8,873 bases of DNA from Candidatus Omnitrophota bacterium. Lineage in GTDB: Bacteria > Omnitrophota > Gorgyraeia > B26-G9. Below, piece after piece: positions 6,011 through 8,873 of the stretch (positions within the stretch are counted from its first letter, which is position 1; every line of letters begins with the position of its first letter). The notes under the pieces were generated by a model. That model did no database searches and was not told where the DNA came from. It was given only the letters and a program-made list of their open reading frames with translations. A program made the position numbers and the translations under genes. The stretch spans positions 1 to 8,873 of the forward strand of contig DAOVNL010000018.1 of the NCBI GenBank assembly GCA_030630245.1, written 5' to 3'.

Positions 6011-7138
6011 ATGGAAAAGGTTTTATTATTATATATTTCGAATAATTCCGGCCATCACCTGGCAGCAAAAGCTATTGAGGAATCACTGCATTTAAACTAT
6101 CCGCATGTAAAGGTCGCAAATATCAACTGTTTTAATTACATTAACCCGGTACTGGAAAAGGTTATTAACAGCATATACAATAAAGTTATTAAGAGAAAAC
6201 CCGAGGTATGGGAGTATTTATACGATAATCCAAAGATCGTCCGCCGCACACGAAAATTCCGTAAGCTTATCCATAAATTAAACTCTAAAAAACTTAAAAA
6301 ACTGATCCTTCAATTTAAACCTGATGCCGTAGTATGCTCTCAGGCTTTTCCCTGCGGCATGATTGCTGATTTTAAGAAAAAATTTAAATTTGACTTTCCT
6401 CTTCTTGGCGTGCTCACTGACTATGCGCCGCATTCTTACTGGATGTATGATAATGTAGATGCCTATATTGTGCCTAATGAAAAAACTAAGGAACACTTCC
6501 TGAGCAGTGAGATCAAGAACAATAAGATTTTTCCGTTCGGGATACCGATAAGCGCGAAATTTTCCGGAAAAACCAATAAAGAATCGGCACGCAGAGAGTT
6601 AAGCTTAGATGACAATAAGCCTACTATTTTAATCATGGGAGGCGGCCAGGGATTAGGGCCGATAGAAGACCTCATATATGCTATAAATACGATCGAAAAG
6701 TCTTTCCAGGTGATTATAGCTTGCGGGACCAACAAGAAATTAAAGAAATGGCTCGAAAAAAGAAAGGTGCTGTTCAGAAAAAAAATGGCGATATTAGGAT
6801 ATACCAGACAGGTAGAAATGCTTATGGGAATATCGGATATTATCGTTACAAAACCGGGAGGCCTTACTACGGCTGAGGCGCTCGCGAAAAGCTTGCCTAT
6901 CGTTATTATTAAACCTATCCCCGGTCAGGAAGAAAAGAACACGGAATTTTTACTTTCAGAAGGTGTCGCGGTTAAAGCTAAAAGCCCTCTTGACGCGGCG
7001 GTTTTAATTGAAAAATTGCTGAACAATTCTGAGAAGCTGAAAAACATGAAAGCCGCGGCCAAAAAGCATGCTCAGCCGCATTCAGCGTCAAAAATAGCAG
7101 ATTTAACTATGAAACTTTTAAAACAAAAAGATATATAA
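6011..7138 (+). CDS. GT28 glycosyltransferase, MGDG-synthase / UgtP-like
   Basis: This 375-aa enzyme of family GT28 probably transfers a sugar from a UDP-sugar to diacylglycerol or a similar lipid at the inner face of the membrane. The N-terminal MGDG-synthase-type acceptor domain (about 1-170) has YISNNSGHHLAAKAI at 8-22 and the LTDYAPHSYW stretch. The C-terminal nucleotide-sugar domain has GGGQGLG (210-216), KPGGLTTAEAL (281-291) and IPGQEEKN (303-310), the donor-binding signatures shared with MurG and UgtP. Length fits the family. No transmembrane helix is evident; basic runs (KKLKKLILQFK) suit peripheral membrane binding. It is the first gene after a promoter and is followed with zero spacing by an acyltransferase, which supports a glycolipid role. 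Sugar, acceptor and processivity cannot be read from the sequence. MurG itself is unlikely because no cell-division or mur genes are near. Confidence 0.85.
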   Translation: MEKVLLLYISNNSGHHLAAKAIEESLHLNYPHVKVANINCFNYINPVLEKVINSIYNKVIKRKPEVWEYLYDNPKIVRRTRKFRKLIHKLNSKKLKKLILQFKPDAVVCSQAFPCGMIADFKKKFKFDFPLLGVLTDYAPHSYWMYDNVDAYIVPNEKTKEHFLSSEIKNNKIFPFGIPISAKFSGKTNKESARRELSLDDNKPTILIMGGGQGLGPIEDLIYAINTIEKSFQVIIACGTNKKLKKWLEKRKVLFRKKMAILGYTRQVEMLMGISDIIVTKPGGLTTAEALAKSLPIVIIKPIPGQEEKNTEFLLSEGVAVKAKSPLDAAVLIEKLLNNSEKLKNMKAAAKKHAQPHSASKIADLTMKLLKQKDI

Positions 7139-8020
7139 ATGTTAACATATTTAGTATATAGATTCGGACACTGGCTTGCTTTGAGCTTACCGCATGTACT
7201 TGCCTATAGGGTGGGTGTTTTCTTGACAGGTTTTAAATACATTGTTTGCGCGGGTGAAAGAAAGGCCGTGCGCAAAAACCTGGAAGTAATTTTAGGAGAG
7301 AATCATCCGGGTATAAAAAAATATCCGAGACAGATCTACGCTAATTTCGGCAGGTATCTTGTTGATTTTTTCCGTGCGGAGAAGATAGATAAAAAGTTCA
7401 TTGATAAGTTTGTAAAGATAGAAAATTTAGAATATATGGATAGCGCTTTGAAAAAGGGGAAAGGCGCCATAGGCCTCACCGCGCATCTGGGTAATTGGGA
7501 ATTGTCCGCACAGATCCTGGCCCGGCTTGCATACAAGATGAACGCTATCGCGCTTACTCATACACATTCCCGGATAGATAATTTCTTTTCGCGGCAAAGA
7601 CAGCTTACAGGGATAAAGGTTGTCCCTGTGGGGGTGAGTGTGCGCCAATGTTTTTCGGCATTAAGGAAAAATGAAGTAGTCGGCATATTAGGGGATAGAG
7701 ACTTTTCCGGAGAAAACGGGATCTTTGTCGATTTTCTTAACCGCTCATTGCTGGCTCCTTTAGGGCCCGCGGTGCTGAGCTTGCGTACCGGCGCGGCAAT
7801 TGTTCCGGCATTCGTTATCAGGGATGAAAAAGATGAGCGTTACTTCAGGTATATTTTTACAGAGCCTATATATCCTGAACATAGCGCTGATGAAAAAAAA
7901 GACATCCAGCATCTTACAAGCAAATACATAAAAGTTATAGAAAAATTTGTGAAGCTTTACCCTCAGCAGTGGTTTATTTTTCATGAATTTTGGAAAGCAG
8001 AAAAAGTAAAAATACTTTAG
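7139..8020 (+). CDS. LpxL/HtrB-family lysophospholipid-type acyltransferase
   Basis: This 293-aa membrane-associated acyltransferase belongs to the LPLAT superfamily that includes lipid A late acyltransferases LpxL and LpxM. The N-terminus (about 1-36) is a hydrophobic anchor. The HX4E catalytic motif is HLGNWE (H116, E121), and a second family motif is GDRD at 185-188, followed by GIFVDFLNRSLLAPLGPAVLSL and a terminal WFIFHEFWK like the family's C-terminal Trp-rich end. All core catalytic residues are intact. The start ATG directly follows the TAA of the GT28 gene (no gap) and lacks a clear SD, so it is probably translated by coupling. The substrate may be lipid A, but no other lpx or Kdo gene is in view. 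Acylation of a glycolipid made by the neighbouring transferases is an equally good reading. Confidence 0.87.
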   Translation: MLTYLVYRFGHWLALSLPHVLAYRVGVFLTGFKYIVCAGERKAVRKNLEVILGENHPGIKKYPRQIYANFGRYLVDFFRAEKIDKKFIDKFVKIENLEYMDSALKKGKGAIGLTAHLGNWELSAQILARLAYKMNAIALTHTHSRIDNFFSRQRQLTGIKVVPVGVSVRQCFSALRKNEVVGILGDRDFSGENGIFVDFLNRSLLAPLGPAVLSLRTGAAIVPAFVIRDEKDERYFRYIFTEPIYPEHSADEKKDIQHLTSKYIKVIEKFVKLYPQQWFIFHEFWKAEKVKIL

Positions 8021-8032
8021 CAATACAAAACT

Positions 8033-8704
8033 ATGAAGGTTTGTGTTTTAGTCCCAGCTTATAACGAAGAGGCAACTATTGCCCCGCTTGTGCGGGAGAT
8101 CAGGAGCAGCGGGTTCGATGTGATAGTTGTTGACGACGGTTCTACGGATAATACCGCCTCAAAAGCAAAAGAGTCTCAGGCGCTTGTTTTCAGCCATCCT
8201 CGTAATCTCGGTAAAGGACAGGCATTAAGGACAGGTTTTAAGTATATCCGCGGTGGTGATTATGATGCTGTAGTAATCATGGATGCTGACGGACAACACC
8301 TGGCCTCTGAGATAAGTAAATTTATATCTCACGCGAAAAAATCAAAAGCAGGGATTATAATTGGTAATCGCATGCAGGCGCCTGTCGGCATGCCGCTGGT
8401 GAGAAGGATTACAAATCGCTTGACTTCATATGTTATTTCTAAGGTTACGTCAACAAGTATTCCGGATAGCCAGTGCGGGTTTAGGCTGATCAGGACGGAA
8501 GTACTCAAGAAGTTAAATCTTTCCGCAATGAAATATGAGATAGAATCGGAGATCCTGATCGAAGCGGCAAAGAATAATTTTAATATTGAGTCGATCCCGG
8601 TCAAAACTATTTATGCCGACCAGAAAAGCCGGATCAACCCTGTAGTTGATACGATAAGATTCTGGAGCTTGATAGGCAGAAATGTGTTCAGGAAGAAGCA
8701 ATAA
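8033..8704 (+). CDS. GT2 glycosyltransferase, dolichol-phosphate-mannosyltransferase-like
   Basis: This 223-aa protein has a GT-A fold and uses a nucleotide sugar at the inner membrane face. It shows VPAYNEE (7-13), VVDDGSTDNT (32-41), the metal-binding DADGQH at 84-89 (DXD), and DSQCGF (145-150), a hallmark of the DPM1/polyprenyl-phosphate glycosyltransferase branch. The C-terminal part KYEIESEILIEAA and KSRINPVVDTIRF also match that branch. There are no C-terminal membrane helices, so it is the short soluble or peripheral form. It starts 12 bp after the acyltransferase with no evident SD and its TAA overlaps the next ATG by one base (TAATG). Donor and acceptor are unknown; polyprenyl phosphate or a glycolipid are both possible. 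Being packed with a GT28 and an acyltransferase suggests envelope lipid or surface glycan work. Confidence 0.87.
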   Translation: MKVCVLVPAYNEEATIAPLVREIRSSGFDVIVVDDGSTDNTASKAKESQALVFSHPRNLGKGQALRTGFKYIRGGDYDAVVIMDADGQHLASEISKFISHAKKSKAGIIIGNRMQAPVGMPLVRRITNRLTSYVISKVTSTSIPDSQCGFRLIRTEVLKKLNLSAMKYEIESEILIEAAKNNFNIESIPVKTIYADQKSRINPVVDTIRFWSLIGRNVFRKKQ

Positions 8705-8873
8705 TGGATTTTAAAAATCTAAGAAAACGAATGGTAGAGAGTCAGCTCGTGAAACGCGGCATAAAGGATGATCGCGTTCTTTCTGTGTTTTTAAGCATAC
8801 CAAGGCATGAATTCGTTGCCCCTGAGCTCTGGCGGTCAGCGTACGAGGATCGCCCGCTGCCGATAGGCAGCGG
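8704..8873 (+). CDS. pcm: Protein-L-isoaspartate O-methyltransferase (5' part, cut by window end)
   Basis: The first 56 codons of a SAM-dependent enzyme that repairs isoaspartyl damage in aged proteins are present. The N-terminus LRKRMVESQLVKRGIKDDRVLSVF, here read in shorter motifs (MVESQL, RGIKDDRVL, IPRHEFVAP, YEDRPLPIGSG), is highly typical: the MV-x-x-Q-L helix, the PRHxFVP stretch and the PLPIGxGQTIS start all belong to this family. The SAM-binding GxGxG region lies beyond the window. The ATG overlaps the stop of the GT2 gene by one base, so expression is coupled to the lipid operon although the function is not obviously related. Operon membership may be incidental. Confidence 0.93.
   Translation, partial: MDFKNLRKRMVESQLVKRGIKDDRVLSVFLSIPRHEFVAPELWRSAYEDRPLPIGS

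Overview
The window reads as one same-strand (+) block of bacterial genes. It comes from a diderm (Gram-negative-type) bacterium of moderate to AT-leaning base composition. The signs are a secreted beta-barrel protein with a C-terminal Phe, an LpxL-type acyltransferase, and tight operon packing. The combination of a 7TM-type histidine kinase, HD-GYP response regulators, an MTA phosphorylase and a GT28/LPLAT/GT2 lipid set recalls uncultured phyla such as Omnitrophota. That placement is an impression from gene content and was not tested. Nothing typical of phage, transposons, CRISPR or defence is visible, and I see no tRNA or rRNA.

Region 1 (1-4184) is signal transduction. The edge holds the C-terminal end of a protein with a propeller-like blade (2-172). 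This overlaps, in another frame, the start of a membrane histidine kinase (99-1985) that seems to lack the first membrane helices of its family. Two consecutive response regulators follow (2037-3092 and 3135-4184), each a receiver domain joined to an HD-GYP cyclic-di-GMP phosphodiesterase domain. They are clear tandem paralogues, each with a strong Shine-Dalgarno (SD) sequence. The likely flow is stimulus, kinase, phosphorylated receivers, then lower c-di-GMP.

Region 2 (4185-5894) holds an S-methyl-5'-thioadenosine phosphorylase (4217-5077) and, 16 bp on, an exported beta-barrel protein of unknown role (5094-5894). The gap after it (5895-6010) carries three perfect 12-bp tandem repeats, a good sigma70-like promoter and an AT-rich inverted repeat over its -10 box. 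This is the only evident transcriptional break in the window.

Region 3 (6011-8873) is a compact envelope-lipid operon. It holds a GT28 MGDG-synthase/UgtP-like glycosyltransferase (6011-7138), an LpxL/HtrB-type acyltransferase (7139-8020), a GT2 dolichol-phosphate-mannosyltransferase-like enzyme (8033-8704), and the start of protein-L-isoaspartate O-methyltransferase (8704 to the window end). Spacings are 0, 12 and -1 bp, so translational coupling is likely. The first three could together build an acylated glycolipid, but this is inference from co-location.

No clearly new system stands out. The points most worth a second look are the junction at the kinase start, the kinase/dual HD-GYP module, the repeat-promoter element, and the glycolipid cassette.
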